From Agrypnia vestita (taxonomy: Eukaryota > Arthropoda > Insecta > Trichoptera > Phryganeidae): a stretch of 64,000 bases of DNA. Below, one piece after another: positions 1 to 11,643 of the stretch. Numbering within the stretch: position 1 is the stretch's first letter; every line of letters starts with the position of its first letter. The notes beneath the pieces were generated by a model. The model was not told the origin of the DNA and did no database searches. It worked only from the letters and a program-made list of their open reading frames with translations. The DNA lies in the NCBI GenBank assembly GCA_016648135.1, contig JADDOH010008000.1, positions 1 through 64,000 on the forward strand, given 5' to 3'. A program made the translations under genes and the position numbers.

Positions 1-1000
1 GTCAAAGGTCAAACGTAAATCAACGAGTGGTGACTTGTATAATGAGGACCTTGCATTAAAACTACAACTTTGAAATATTTTGATAAATTCAAAAAAGTCA
101 ACAAATAATTTATCTAATATTTAAAAAAATATACACTATAATAAATTACTGTTAAAATATAGTTTTAAGGAAAAAAAGTTTTAGAATATACATATATCGA
201 AATAAACACATTCTCATTTTGTATAGCAATTTTTATGAACATTAGTCCCGTGATATTAAACACAAATTGATGTGGTGAAAAGGTAACACTTTGCTTGGGA
301 TAGACGGAGGTCCGTGGTTCGATTCTCGGTGTCAACAATAATTTTTCGATTATTTATGAATATTTCTGTGTATTTGATATATTTTATTTGTTTTTACGTC
401 TTAGAATTTTGACGAGTTCGTAGTTTGGACCTGCCCCCGTCTTGTACCAAAATGTAAAAAATTAACTGATTTTTTTTATTTTATGGATTAAATACATGAA
501 TATTAATAATTTTGTATTTTAGAAACCATTAAATCAACACTTAAATAACTAACAATGAATGAAAAAGCAATAAATGATGTCTTTTATCGAAAAAAAATCT
601 CAAAGCTAAAGGTCGACTTAGCCAGATTATTATCGTCTTGCTTATTATCAATGGTTTCACTATTAAGGGCTAATACAGAAATTTAAGAGCATTTTGTGTA
701 TGAAACAATAATTACGCCCGTAATTAGGATCTGCACCTGCACATCTTTGGCTGCAAGGTCCTCGATTCCTTCCGGCCAATCCCAATAGTTCCGTCCACGT
801 GGACGGCGTGTAATCCGAAACAAGTTGCAGATTTTTTCGAGAATCATGCTCACGGGGATCGTGCTATCCAGGGATCTACTGTATTTAAATAGGGGTATTA
901 TCAATCAAAGGTTAGAAATTAAACTAAATGTGAAATGATGTGTAAACGGTATGTTACCTGTAAGACAAATGTCTAAAGTACTGTTATAAAAATTAAGTGT
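1..1000. other. Intergenic, no gene seen; one SINE-like head
   Basis: AT-rich sequence with no convincing coding region. The only recognisable structure is a tRNA-like internal promoter box, GGTTCGATTCT, near 317-327. Short open frames here have no recognisable domain. Confidence 0.5.
270..400 (+). repeat. tRNA-derived SINE-like fragment
   Basis: A B-box-like GGTTCGATTCTCGG sits about 50 nt after a tRNA-like head beginning near GATGTGGTGAAAAGG, followed by an AT-rich tail. It resembles the repeat at 6186-6320 (GGTTCGGTTCTCGG). No cloverleaf can be drawn, so a SINE relic is more likely than a tRNA gene. The ends are approximate. Confidence 0.4.
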
Positions 1001-1015
1001 CTGGGGGTCTAATGG

Positions 1016-1330
1016 TCAATTCCAGGAAAATGGGTAATTATGGGATTTTACCTGAATTTTAAGTGCTGACATTTTATTGTCACTGTATATATAAACTTTT
1101 GAATGTATTTGCTTAAAATATAGGAACAGAAATAATAAAAGAATTGCATACTCTTCATTGTTAAACGAAATAATTGCGAAAGTTTTTGGAGGGAGTGCCC
1201 GATAAATATCTGTTGTCCTGTATTTCTCGAAAAGTCTCGCTAGAGCTTGCGCGCCCATTCCTTCAGGAGTGTGGAAGAACAGTTTGGTCCGACTGAAAAC
1301 GCAAATTTCTATATTAGATGATAAAAAATT
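1016..1330 (-). pseudogene. LINE RNase H domain fragment
   Basis: The - strand frame contains a block ending in EEYAIL, then a segment like KVYIYSDNKMSALK. This matches the RNase H pattern of Jockey/R1-type LINEs (FQAEVYAIL followed by a SDSQAALKAL-like block). The glutamate and aspartate motif positions are visible but the surrounding frame is eroded. A decayed retrotransposon piece with no flanking RT. Assignment is by motif order only. Confidence 0.4.
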
Positions 1331-2104
1331 ACTTCACAATAAAACTATAGGATAAAATCTCTGACCTATCGGTCATCTTCTAAACCAATATTGCCTGCCT
1401 GGAAGAAACATTCTTGATTCGCCTCAGAAAAAGAACAATCTCAAAAATTAAAAATAAATTAAATCTAAGGAACCCTTTTTTTACATTTAACAGCCTTTGC
1501 ACAATAGGTTAAATTCTGTACATGAAAAACAATCATTACCACAAAAAAACTTTTTCGAAATTAAGAAAATTTCAAACACCAAATATTAGGTGTATCCAAA
1601 AAAAAAAAAAAAAATCTTTTTATAACCAACTAAATTTGTCAGTCAGTTGTACCTTGCTTGCTGTCACGATTGCACATCATTTTGTCCAAAGAAGAACGGA
1701 AGAACAACGCATAAAAGTATCAACAAAAAAAAAGCAAGCGCATTTACAAAATTTAAATTAGTCAATTTTAGTACGAAGTCTAACCTCAAAGTGGGACACC
1801 TCAATTGTCACTGAAGATCGAATTGCTGCTGAATTCAAAATACAAATAGATTAAGATAAGAATCCGGTTCTTATAATCCAGTGTTAAAAGATCAGTTAAA
1901 TAGAGAAGATTTAAAAACATGATTTATGGATACCACACACATTAAACTAGCTTGTTCCAAGCCAACATCATGTATACAAGACGGAGCGCGTCTTGAATTC
2001 ATGACTTAGGCACGGAACAAGATGACATGCGTGTGAACATAAATCATGTGAGATTAAATTATCGCACTAGGATTTGGATCACTCTGAAAAAAGTCCCGAT
2101 CTAG
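1331..2104. other. Unannotated AT-rich stretch
   Basis: No gene recognised. A Lys-rich frame (1522-1761) is produced by poly-A tracts and looks non-coding. Confidence 0.5.
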
Positions 2105-2116
2105 CATCATTTGATT

Positions 2117-2150
2117 AACCCTTAGACGACGGACAAGATTTTTGCAAAAT
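2117..2150 (+). repeat. Possible piggyBac-type terminus (TTAA + CCCTTAGACGACGG)
   Basis: A TTAA tetranucleotide is followed by CCCTTAGACGACGGACAAG. This resembles the start of piggyBac-like elements, and the transposase remnant at 2920-3320 lies close by. No opposite terminus was found, so this is tentative. Confidence 0.3.
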
Positions 2151-2919
2151 GTTCCCCTGAAACGGCGTCATTTTTATTATTACGATAAGTTTAGGCAAAA
2201 TTTAATTACGCTGCCTACAAAACATATACATCTATATAATAAATTGGATAACATTGGACCGCAATGTTTCATTTTTTAGATAAAATATTTTAAACGGAAT
2301 TTCTTACGTATTATTATGTATTAATAAAATAAAAATATTTTACCTCTTAAATGCCCTTTCCAAGAAATAATACACTCACAGAATTTTTATGTTTAAAGTA
2401 AAACTTTTTCCATCCATGCAGAGAACGTGCTTTTAACAATATTATTTAAACATAAAAGAAATCCTTGTTCTAATACATATTTTAAAGTAATCAATTTAAT
2501 CAACGTACTCAAAATCTATCCCAGTACGAGCACTAACACATGCACGCAGATGTGTCCATATTGGTTAATGTGACCACACGATAATATTTCCGCACCAGAC
2601 AGTTTTTTATTAAAAATGTTGGATCGTGTGATATATTTTAAAACAATTAGTAGGGCACAAGGCAAACTCACAATCACTACACTAATACCGACTCGACACT
2701 CATCGTTTAAGTAGTCGCGTAGTGTTGGCACATACACAACATCGTCAATAGACAGATTGTCTCTTAGAATTTAGTGTTTTAGGAATATCTGATAGAAAAT
2801 GACGAGCACTTAACCGGTGAGGATAGTCATTGCCTTGTCTAGCTTTTGACGTTGATTCTGATTTATGGTTTTTTGTGAAATGGGTCTTATTACTTCTAAA
2901 TGAAAGTCTGTTAAGCACA

Positions 2920-3320
2920 CTTATTTTTTTGTTTTATATTTATACATGGCGTGAGCGTTTATTAATATGACTGCAATCGTCCGAAATGCAATTTTCTTGT
3001 ACCATTTTTTTGTCTTTCTAACACACTTCACAAAAGTTATCATCATATCAGATTTATCTACAGTCCCTATGAGTTTATTATAACTAACAATACACAATGG
3101 TTTCATAATTGGAATTTTGGTTTTTCTTTTCCCGTTTCCATAATTGATGCATCTTGTGCAGTTGTCAGCTTGTGTACTTCTCTCTTGTCATTCCATTTCA
3201 CGGCAAGCATCCAGTTGCCTTCGAGTCAGTTTCACCTTTTGGTACGTCTCCAAATTTCGGCATTGATTTTCTCGTTTTCCTTACTGTCCCTCAGGCATTG
3301 GTTTTTTGATTATGTACGTA
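2920..3320 (-). pseudogene. piggyBac-like transposase fragment (PGBD type)
   Basis: Read on the - strand, this contains a block with YNKLIGTVDKSDMM and then a conserved KWYKKIAFR segment. These are the last part of the DDE_Tnp_1_7 (piggyBac) catalytic domain, where YNKxMGGVDKSD holds the last catalytic aspartate. Upstream on the same strand, KRxVHKLTTxxDAS-like residues are readable in a second frame, so at least one frameshift or stop is present. About 130 residues of a protein that is usually 500-600 aa. A dead relic. Confidence 0.75.
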
Positions 3321-4150
3321 GTGAATTAATACTGGACTTCCACTAACAAACGAAAGTATCCCTCGGTTCACAAAAAAGTCTAAATTATTTGTGAAATGAA
3401 ATTCGTGAACGCGGCGCCAAACATTCCGAAATCTGTAAAAAAATTTCACTATTGTCTTCTACAGTTTCATCGCTCTGGAAAAATAAGGATGTTCATTTAG
3501 CTGCTCTTGAAAATAACATCACACATTCAAAAAAAAATTTGAAAGTGAAATTTACCTATCCCGGATATAAGGAGTCCCGGCTATAAGGTGCAAATTTAGT
3601 CAGTCCCGTCGCGCTCCTTATACTGCATTTCAAATAAACAATAGTTATAACGGAACGGGTAACGTCAAAGTTTACAAACTGAATAAAATATAAATGATAT
3701 GAAAAGAGATATTCTTAACGGCTAAGCACGTGTGAAACTGTGTGTGGGCCAACCGCGCCGGGCAGCGATATCTGTAAGGATGCATGTTACAAAAAAAAGC
3801 CAGTAGATTTAAATAACCTTATAAAAATGGTGATTGACATTTGTCAGATCACAGAAAATACATGACATAATTTAATGAACTTTTTTCCTTCAGTCTCCTA
3901 GTGATAAATTTACTCCATAGTTGAAGATGAAAAGGAACAATTCTTTCGGACTGCTAATGTAGATAACCGTCCTGTGGGACCGAATTTCTTGAGCTGCTAT
4001 TGTAGTCTCCCGCACTCTGAGAGAGATTTTGATGAAATGTTAATCAAGATGATTTATCATTGCAAGATTTTAATCACATTAATGAAATAAAAACAGCCAT
4101 AATAAAGAATTTTGCATCAAAGCCGATGAGCATATTGCTAGAATGACTAA
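3321..4150. other. Unannotated intergenic stretch
   Basis: No coding region recognised. Around 3558-3625 short words are repeated in both orientations (GGATATAAGGAGTC, GGCTATAAGGTGC, CTCCTTATAC). This may be the eroded end of a DNA transposon. Confidence 0.4.
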
Positions 4151-4294
4151 GGCCCGGTTGTTTCAAATTCGATCAAAGTAAGCGTAGAGTTTAAACTGAA
4201 ATTTTACGTTCTCCACCAATCAGACGATCCGTTTTCGTAAAAATCTATGCTTTTATCGACCGCTTACTTTGATCGAACTTGAAACAACCGGGCC
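4151..4294. mobile_element. 144-bp MITE, PIF/Harbinger-like (copy 1)
   Basis: The element starts GGCCCGGTTGTTTCAA and ends with the inverted complement TTGAAACAACCGGGCC. It is flanked by TAA on both sides, a 3-bp duplication typical of PIF/Harbinger insertions. An almost identical copy of the same length lies at 49820-49963, with one difference seen by eye near base 15. Related ends occur at 48833-48977 and 21859-22414. Non-coding. Confidence 0.85.
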
Positions 4295-6185
4295 TAAAGA
4301 AGGTCGCATCTATCAATATAGAATAAATTTTATGTATAGAGTTGTTAAAATATTTTATTTTATTTATTCCTTAAATTAATTGATATTACACCAATGTATA
4401 TTAATGAGCGCGGGGCCGCGTCGCACCTGTGCGACAGACAATGACAGGGGCCAGAGTGCCGCGTCGGACATGTGCGACAGGCAAAAAATGAATTATTTCT
4501 CGACGGCCGCGTATCGAATTTGAAAAACGTGATTTTTTCCCGGTAAAGAAATCCCATGGTGACCTGTCGTTCCATTTTCAATTCAAAAACATCACGGATT
4601 ATATTTTAAATCAACAATCAAAACAGAAGTTTTTCTGCCGTCAAAATCGTATAGAATAGTTGTAGGTGGCGCCCCGATCGCGTGTTGCGCAATCGAAATT
4701 CAAATATTCCGTCATTCAAGGTCACGCACAAAGTGCGCCGCGGGAAATACAATTTATTTTTTTCGATTTATTTGTACACGTATACACAAATATATACGAT
4801 ATGTTTTGCGATATTTGTCAGTTTTTCTTGGTTTATGATTCAATTGAATACTAACAGTGATTTATTAACAAAAATACACGCAATACATACAAATTTTGTT
4901 GTGTTTATTTGAAATATGTGTGTGTGTGAAAGTGTATCATATTTATGTGTTATGAGTGCGATGTCCCGTCGTGTGCCGTGCCGTGCAACAAAATATACCA
5001 CACAGAAGAAGATTATTAGGTAGGCATCAAATAATAATAGTAGTGTTGTCTCTAATAAACAAATAAAAATAAATTATTATTTTTCTTATAATGTTGCGCT
5101 GGCAACAGTATCGGAATTGAAAAAAAATTTTTTTTTTACTTAATCATTGCATTACGACAATTACGATAAAATAATATGAATGTGTGTGTTTTTTTTTAAT
5201 ATATGCATGTTTTCATGGTTTTTTCGTAAAAAGAAAAATCACAAAAAATTCATAAAATCTTTGGCCTTGGTGATTTACTTTTATCCATGTTTTTTTAATC
5301 TATTACTTATATTCTATCCATAATAACCTACATATTTACTTTAATATGTAATCTAATCAAAAAATTTCTTCATTCCAAAAACCCTCCTTTTATGGGTTAG
5401 ACGTGGGTAACTCAACAAAATTCCTTGAGTCCTGTGTGACCTGCGTAGCGGTCGCCATCGTACGCTACACTACACTGCTTTGTATTTTCCTGTACTATTT
5501 ATTTCCTATACTCACTTATAAATATCACTTAATTCCTGATTCTTCTTTTCATTCCTTCTAACTTTTAAAAAAGCCAGAGCTTTCAACTTAGCTGTCTGTC
5601 AAAATAAAACCCAGTGGCTAGTAAAGTGAAATGTAAAAATAAAATTACCTATCACTCCTTATACATTTCACGGAGTTATAAATTGCAGTTTATAAAAATG
5701 AAATATAGTAAGATTTGTGCAATAACACTCCACCGAATTCTGCGCCATCTGCGGGTAACTCAACACCTTAACACCTTTCGAATTCTCCAGGTCCTGCGCT
5801 AGTGCGCCAACACATTTTGAAGGAGTTAACACACCCGGCGCAGTGAACTGAGTTGGCGCAATTGCGCAGTGCGGTGTTACACATGTCTAGTACACCTAAT
5901 ATAAATAAATCCCAAATAAACAAAAGTAAACACGTGGGTGTTAGGGAGATTAATCTCCATTATGTTGACTTCAATAGAAATGCTCTGTATTGTAGACGGT
6001 CTTACAATAAAAGTTCTGTAAAATCGGAAATGAGTCATAAAGACAATGGGAAATAATAATTATGATGAATTGAAATTTTCAAAGCTGCACAGAGCGTAAT
6101 ATAACTTTAGAATGATTCCCTAGCATATGCTGAGCAATCGTTTCAAGAAATCTTATTTCTAATTCAAACACAACCATACGGTGTC
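4295..6185. other. Unannotated stretch with GC-rich patches
   Basis: No gene recognised. 4405-4530 and 4665-4745 are richer in GC and CpG than their surroundings (repeated GTGCGACAG words). Open frames here are short and show no known motif. A promoter or unannotated exon cannot be excluded. Confidence 0.4.
5725..5880. repeat. Imperfect inverted repeat, possible foldback element
   Basis: TAACACTCC/CTGCGCCA words on the left recur as TGGCGCA/GTGCGGTGTTA on the right, and an internal pair (CTGCGCTAGTGCGCCAAC and GTTGGCGCAATTGCGCAG) can form a stem. Pairing is imperfect and no target duplication was identified. Confidence 0.35.
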
Positions 6186-6340
6186 CCTCGTAACCCAGTG
6201 GTCATAACACTGTCTCTCACACAGAGGTTCCAGGTTCGGTTCTCGGTGAGGTCACAATTAATCTATATGATTTACTAAAGCTTGGATGTTTTGTGATGTG
6301 TTTGGCCTGTTGGAAGCATAAATTTAAAAAAATACAATTT
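6186..6340 (+). repeat. tRNA-derived SINE-like repeat
   Basis: A tRNA-like head (GTAACCCAGTGGTCATAACA, then a B-box-like GGTTCGGTTCTCGG) is followed by an AT-rich body. The A/B box spacing fits a Pol III internal promoter, but no complete cloverleaf is present. Confidence 0.5.
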
Positions 6341-6349
6341 ATTGCCTTG

Positions 6350-6485
6350 ATATCATTTTTACGGCCTTACAGAATCTTTGTGGTTTTATTCTGCCATGTG
6401 TCTATGTGACCTCCTTGTCTAAAGAGGCCTAATGGTGGACCCTGAAATGGGATTCGAAACATCAACCAAAGGTTGGAGGCACACA
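6350..6485. mobile_element. Penelope-like element terminal relic
   Basis: ACGGCCTTACAGAATCTT, then ATTCTGCCATGTGTC and a later GTGACCTC block, parallel the non-coding end of the Penelope-like insertion at 36475-36600 (ACGGCCGTTCAGAATCTT, ATTCTGCCGTGTGTG). It also carries the GGACCCTGAAATGGGATTCG motif (inverted relative to the other copy) common to Penelope-like ends. No coding part remains. Confidence 0.5.
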
Positions 6486-6922
6486 TCAAAATAGCCTAGA
6501 AAACTCCGCACATCGTCTTAAATTTGAAAAGTCTGTCAGTATTTAATTTTATAGATGTTTGTCTAAAGCTCCTTTGTAAAATTTTCACGAAAACGGCGGT
6601 ATATAAAATTATACTATATATTATATATTACTGGGAATGTTGGGGTTGCCTAACCACCATAATACTAGGAATATATTAAGATGGCTCCTAAAAATTTGAT
6701 TTTCAGGTATTCAATTTGTTTTGAAATACTATCATTTTCTAAACAAATTATGAAAACAAATTCCGGGAGTTGCGAACTGATCCCCTTTTAAAAAGATTTA
6801 ATCTACAACTTCTTATGAAGGTTGCACGCTGTACTTTTTATACATAAAAATCATCATGAAAGCCAATAAGAAAATAAGGCAACAAATCGTTGTACATTTA
6901 TTTTAAACCTCGATAACCGATA

Positions 6923-8166
6923 TGCAATCATGGTACCTTCACTCGTGTGAATGTTGCAAAACTTTACAAACATTAGTTTCAATAGCCTTTTCTTTTTTGC
7001 AACTAATTTGTAAAAAAAATAAAAATAATTATCTTACTCTGTTTTATCACTTGATTGGGGGTTGAACATCTTGTGGAATTTGAAAGAACTTATTACAGGT
7101 AAAACAGGCAGCTGAGGACAACAGCGGTAAACGCCGGCAAAACTTACCAAACTTACCAATTGAATCGTTTATTGTCCATAGACAAAATATATGCCTTTTG
7201 TCTTAAACACCATAGATGAGTAAAAGAATATCTTGTCTATGGTTTTACTCGTAAACCAACGTACACCTTGAAAAATGATTTACGCCTGGGTGGGTTCTTA
7301 TCTCCACCTCTCAGAGGGCAGATCTCCGGCTAGCTTGCCGCTCTGTGGTGTTATCAAATCACAAACTATGTATTTGGAGATGGTCACTGATCAAAGGTGG
7401 CGGGAATTTGAATACAAAGAATTAAATTTTATACATATTTACATGTAATTAATACTAATTTACATCGTACAAATCCTACAAATGCCTTATCAATATCTAT
7501 CGTCTAATCTTATTATCTACCTTATTCCTAGAAACCTCGTCGCGTTATGGAAGCCGGGGTTCTTCCGGCCAGGAAGTCAGCGGGCCGGGCTTTCTCGGCG
7601 CCGCGCCGCGCTGCTGTCATCTCGCGTCTCCGTCGTCTGCGTTCGGAGGCTTGGATCGCTCCCAAAGCCACCTCTCGTCCTTGTGGGTGATGGACCTTCG
7701 CGGTCCTGTTAGCGCCGGGGCCGGCATCTATTGCCTGGCGGCTGGCTGCTTCCGAATCTCGACCTCTCTATCTAGTTCACTTCACCATTCCGGCTTCACG
7801 ATTGCTGAAGCTGAACTTCGGTTCGTCCGCCAGCTGTCCGATAGCTGACGGCAGCTATTTATTTCACTCTCGATCACTGATCACTGTGATAACTGTTTAC
7901 TCGTCCGTGATAACTGCTTACTGCTCTATGACAACTGTTTTCTCTTCTTCGTGACAACTGTTTCTCTCTGGTTCGTTCCGCACGGCGTCCGGGCTTTTAT
8001 CGTCGGCCGTCAGGGCGGATCTCTGCCGGTCCCCTTGGCCCGACCTACCTTCTCGGGGTTGGTCATTCGACGTCACCTCGGCGTCCAGAAGGGTAGCCAT
8101 TGGTTGGCGACAACTCCTTACCTGACCCCGCCTCCACGCCTGAGTCATTCTGTGGTGGACCCAACA
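6923..8166 (-). mobile_element. Candidate solo LTR (1.24 kb)
   Basis: The segment starts TG and ends CA and is flanked by CGATA on both sides, a 5-bp duplication of the LTR-retrotransposon type. Read on the - strand it begins TGTTGGGTCCACCACAG. Its interior is much more GC-rich (7540-8160) than the neighbourhood and has imperfect repeats of GTGATAACTG/GTGACAACTG at 7885-7970. No gag-pol lies beside it. The 5-bp match could be chance, so treat as a candidate. Confidence 0.35.
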
Positions 8167-8171
8167 CGATA

Positions 8172-9384
8172 CGCATCTCGTAGGCCTAAATTAAATAAAT
8201 TCATTGTTCGTAGTACCTATCTACGCTGTCCATAGGAGATGCACTTTGTTCCACACTATTTCGGCGATTTTTCTTATTTATATTATTTTAACACATAATC
8301 ATTACAGAACTATTTACCAGACTTATAACCAGCGGTTATAATCTACTTACAATACAAATAAACTTACAATGCCAATACTTAATTAATTAATAATCATAAC
8401 AAAATAAAACTAATTAAAATATAATTATAACTAGAGCTTAGGCCTATGGACTCTTTAAATCATATTATATAATATCACATAAAAATATATTTACAAACAT
8501 TTAAAATTTAGCAATTTCGCAATATTATATTTATTTATTTACAATGTCGTTGGCGTCAAAATAATAATGTTAATAATAACGTAAAAAATCATTTGCAAAC
8601 GTTAATATTATTACTATTATTTTATACCAATAATTCCTTATATGTATACATACGTATCTTCCAACATATAGCGAATTTATAATCTTACCTTGGTACTTGC
8701 TTGCATTATATTATCAGAAAATTTATGTAGGAGAAATTGCTAATAATCTTAGATCTATATCTATCGTCATATATCTCTGTCTATAAACGTCTGCATACCC
8801 TTGCGGAGAACTAATTTGCTTGTTCTGCACGTGCACGTGCAGATATTACATTTTAGGCAAAACAAATACAGATCTCTGGAATTTTAAGGTTTCGGACATC
8901 GCAAATGTTTTCAACCCTCCTGAGCATTATCGTCGAGTTCTCGATAATCCATAGCTTCCCAAATAAAATACCGCTATTGTTCGGTTTCGGATCCTTTGAA
9001 AACGGCTGCCGAATCGAGCCGAGTGCAATAAAATGTATTAACCCATGTCGCTAAGTGCGGTATTCCCAAACCGACAAGACCTTAAAATATATTCAAGCTA
9101 GAAGAAACATTATTTTTCATTACTTTTATTAGCCAGCTTAAACGCCGACTTAATTGCATTCATTGTTCTTTCCGAGGAAAAAGGTTTGTTTGTCACACAG
9201 CTGTGCACACGTGCAATAGGTATAAGCCTGGGGCGAAAGCCCTGCCAAAAGGCCCGCTGGTCATAAAGCTACTTTTGAAATGTGGATTCGCGTCATTTTT
9301 CGCCGTCGATCTTACGGGAATTAATCCTCTACGGTAGTGATAACTATATCAACCTACAAAAATAAAGGTTGGTCGCCGATTTTT
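8172..9384. other. Unannotated AT-rich stretch with an 18-bp palindrome
   Basis: No gene seen. CTGCACGTGCACGTGCAG near 8824-8841 is a perfect palindrome containing two overlapping CACGTG E-box cores. Simple AT-rich sequence dominates 8270-8720. Confidence 0.45.
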
Positions 9385-9387
9385 TAA

Positions 9388-9974
9388 AGCCATGTATTCA
9401 CTAGGGGACAAATCGCGAAACATTAGGCACGGCATGTCGCATCAACATCTACGCTCATGTTTCAGGGACAATGACGCGGTCATTTGACGTGTACACACCG
9501 GGACTCGCATATCTTGTCGCGGAAATGTCGCCCTATGAGGTTATGATGATAGCTACTTATCTGTTTATGTTAATGAGTTTATCGAAACGTAAGAGGAGAA
9601 AAAAGAGGAGAATGCGAAATTATTTACTGCTTATTATTTTACTTTTAAGAGAAAGGAGGACGGACATTCTATGCGATCTTCGATCGATACAGCTCTATGA
9701 GTTCAAGAACAATTTCGTTTACCCACATTGTGATCTTGACAGATAGCGCATGCGTATTCACTTGTAAACATACCACGTGGTACTGACGCTCCGCGTAATG
9801 TTGCAGTGAGCTCGCTCGGGTACCGTGCGCATAGCAACGTTGTCACGGCACGTAGAAATGTCGCGCTGTGTTGTGCGCGACGTCGCGGAATAGTGCACGA
9901 CGTTGCAACGTCACGTAGACTCTATACCGCGCGTGCTGTTGAGGGACAATTTGTCCCCTAGTGAATACATGGCT
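9388..9974. mobile_element. PIF/Harbinger non-autonomous element, 587 bp
   Basis: The ends are exact inverted repeats (AGCCATGTATTCACTAGGGG at the left, its complement ending CATGGCT at the right), flanked by TAA on each side. The 3-bp TAA duplication is diagnostic of PIF/Harbinger. The interior is CpG-rich towards the right end and encloses a short transposase-like frame (9471-9746). Confidence 0.85.
9471..9746 (+). pseudogene. Harbinger transposase N-terminal-like fragment
   Basis: A 91-residue frame with a basic RKRRKKRRMR stretch, then LLLRERR and an LR..QLYEFKNNF segment. This resembles the region before the DDE domain in HARBI1-like transposases (basic stretch, then a conserved LR...F..Y segment). 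No catalytic DDE part follows. Its position inside an element with Harbinger-type ends supports the reading, but similarity is weak. Confidence 0.4.
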
Positions 9975-9977
9975 TAA

Positions 9978-10354
9978 GGCAATGCGGGGCAATGTACACA
10001 TTGGCTGAGGTTGGCCCAATGCGAGGTAGGCCCAATGTTTACGGGGGTTGGCGAAGTTGTCGGCTTTTCGAGCACACATCAAAAGATCAATGGCGACGCT
10101 CGGCCGGGATAGGCCATTTTCTAGTTCGTCACTGTCCGCTGGCTGGGGTGTACGTCTTTCGTGGTTCTGAGATCAAGTTTATTGAATTATTATTAGTAGT
10201 ATGGAGAGAAATTAATTATGAAAACAATGAATGAGTTTTATTTTCCTTGAATTAGAAAACCCTGATTTAGTCACAACTAAAATTTTTACTATTTTTTATA
10301 GTCTGATTCGTCAATCGATTGAAAATATTAAATATGTTTATATATATATATATA
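9978..10354. other. Unannotated stretch
   Basis: No gene recognised. GGCCCAATG-type words recur at 10010-10040. A run of TA dinucleotides precedes the mariner insertion. Confidence 0.4.
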
Positions 10355-10356
10355 TA

Positions 10357-11641
10357 TTAGGTCCTTACATATGAAATTGGCGTTTTGCCGTACTGGCAAA
10401 TTTGATCTCAAATATCTTCTCTTTGGTTAGGAATTCCAAATCCAAATTTATACAGCTATACTCATGTATTTGTGTTTTGAAAATTATATTTCATTTGTTT
10501 TTTCCTCAATTGTTTTTTTCTTTGCGTCACTCAGTTTACAAAATGAAAAACTTGAAATATCGCGTTATTTACGAGTACGAGTTCCACCGTGGCACCAGTG
10601 CTGCAGAAACGGCTCGAAGGATTAATGATGTGTATGGCGACGGTGCCGCAAAAGAAAACACAGTGCGTTTTTGGTTCCAACGTTTTCGTTCTGGAAATTT
10701 CGACCTGCAGAACAAGCCCCGTGGACGGCCGGAGACCAAAGTTGATAATGAAGAATTGAAGGCTATTGTGGAAGCGGATCCATCGCAAACCACATCCGAG
10801 TTAGCTGCAGGCTGCGGTGTTAGTGATAAAACTGTTTTAATCCACTTGAAGCAATTGGTAAGGTGAAAAAGCTTGAAAGGTGGGTACCTCACGAATTGAG
10901 TGAAGCAAATCAACAAACGCGCGTTGACTGCTGCGTTGCATTACTCAACCGGCACAATAATGAAGGGATTTTAAATCGAATCATTACCTGTGATGAAAAG
11001 TGGATCCTGTACGATAATCGGAAGCGCTCATCGCAATGGCTGAACCCTGCCGAATCAGCCAAACCATGCCCCAAGCGAAAATTGACTCCAAAAAAGTTAC
11101 TTGTGAGCGTTTGGTGGACTAGTGCTGGTGTCGTTCACTACAGCTTTCTTAAATCTGGCCAGACGATTACGGCGGATGTCTATTGTCAGCAACTGCAAAC
11201 CATGATGGAAAAGCTAGCTGCTAAACAACCGAGGCTGGTTAATCGCTCTAGGCCACAGCTGCTTCATGATAACGCTAGACCACACACTGCACAACAGACG
11301 GCTACCAAATTAGAGGAGCTTCAATTGCAATGTCTAAGACATCCACCGTACTCTCCGGACCTTGCCCCAACAGATTACCATTTTTTTCGAAATTTGGATA
11401 ACTTCTTGCAAAGGAAAAAATTCAACTCCGATGGGGCAGTCCAAACCGCCTTCAAAGATTTTATTGATTCCCGTCCGAATGGTTTTTTTTAGTAAAGGGA
11501 TCGATGAACTACCTATGAGATGGCAAAAGTGCATAGATAGCAATGGTACATACTTTGATTAAATAAATATATTATAATAAAAAAAAAATCGGCTTTATAT
11601 TCCTCCCATACTAAATGCCAATTTCATATGTAAGGACCTAA
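10357..11641 (+). mobile_element. Mariner element, copy 1 (1285 bp)
   Basis: Inverted terminal repeats TTAGGTCCTTACATATGAAA and their complement end the element, which sits in a (TA)n tract with TA on each side. This is the canonical Tc1/mariner target. The body holds one mariner transposase reading frame broken by two frameshifts. It is the sister of 23629-24913, which has different lesions. Confidence 0.95.
10543..11562 (+). pseudogene. Mariner transposase, inactivated (copy 1)
   Basis: The order is an N-terminal mariner helix-turn-helix domain ([11 protein letters not shown], then FWFQRFRSG), the linker motif [13 protein letters not shown], and a DDE/D domain with [19 protein letters not shown] and [13 protein letters not shown]. 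The last two aspartates are separated by 34 residues, which makes this a DD34D mariner. Two lesions break the frame. One base is missing at about 10855, giving an early stop before the catalytic domain. One extra T in the run at about 11483-11490 truncates the C-terminus. The start at 10543 (MKNLKYRV) is shared with copy 2. Non-functional as it stands. Confidence 0.92.
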
Positions 11642-11643
11642 TA

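Noticed and set aside
1522..1761. Lys-rich 79-aa frame
   Set aside because: Composition follows poly-A tracts. No motif or splice context.
7482..8235. Overlapping GC-rich frames as a gene
   Set aside because: Frames on both strands are open because of GC-rich composition. None shows a domain, and the region is better explained as LTR-like sequence.
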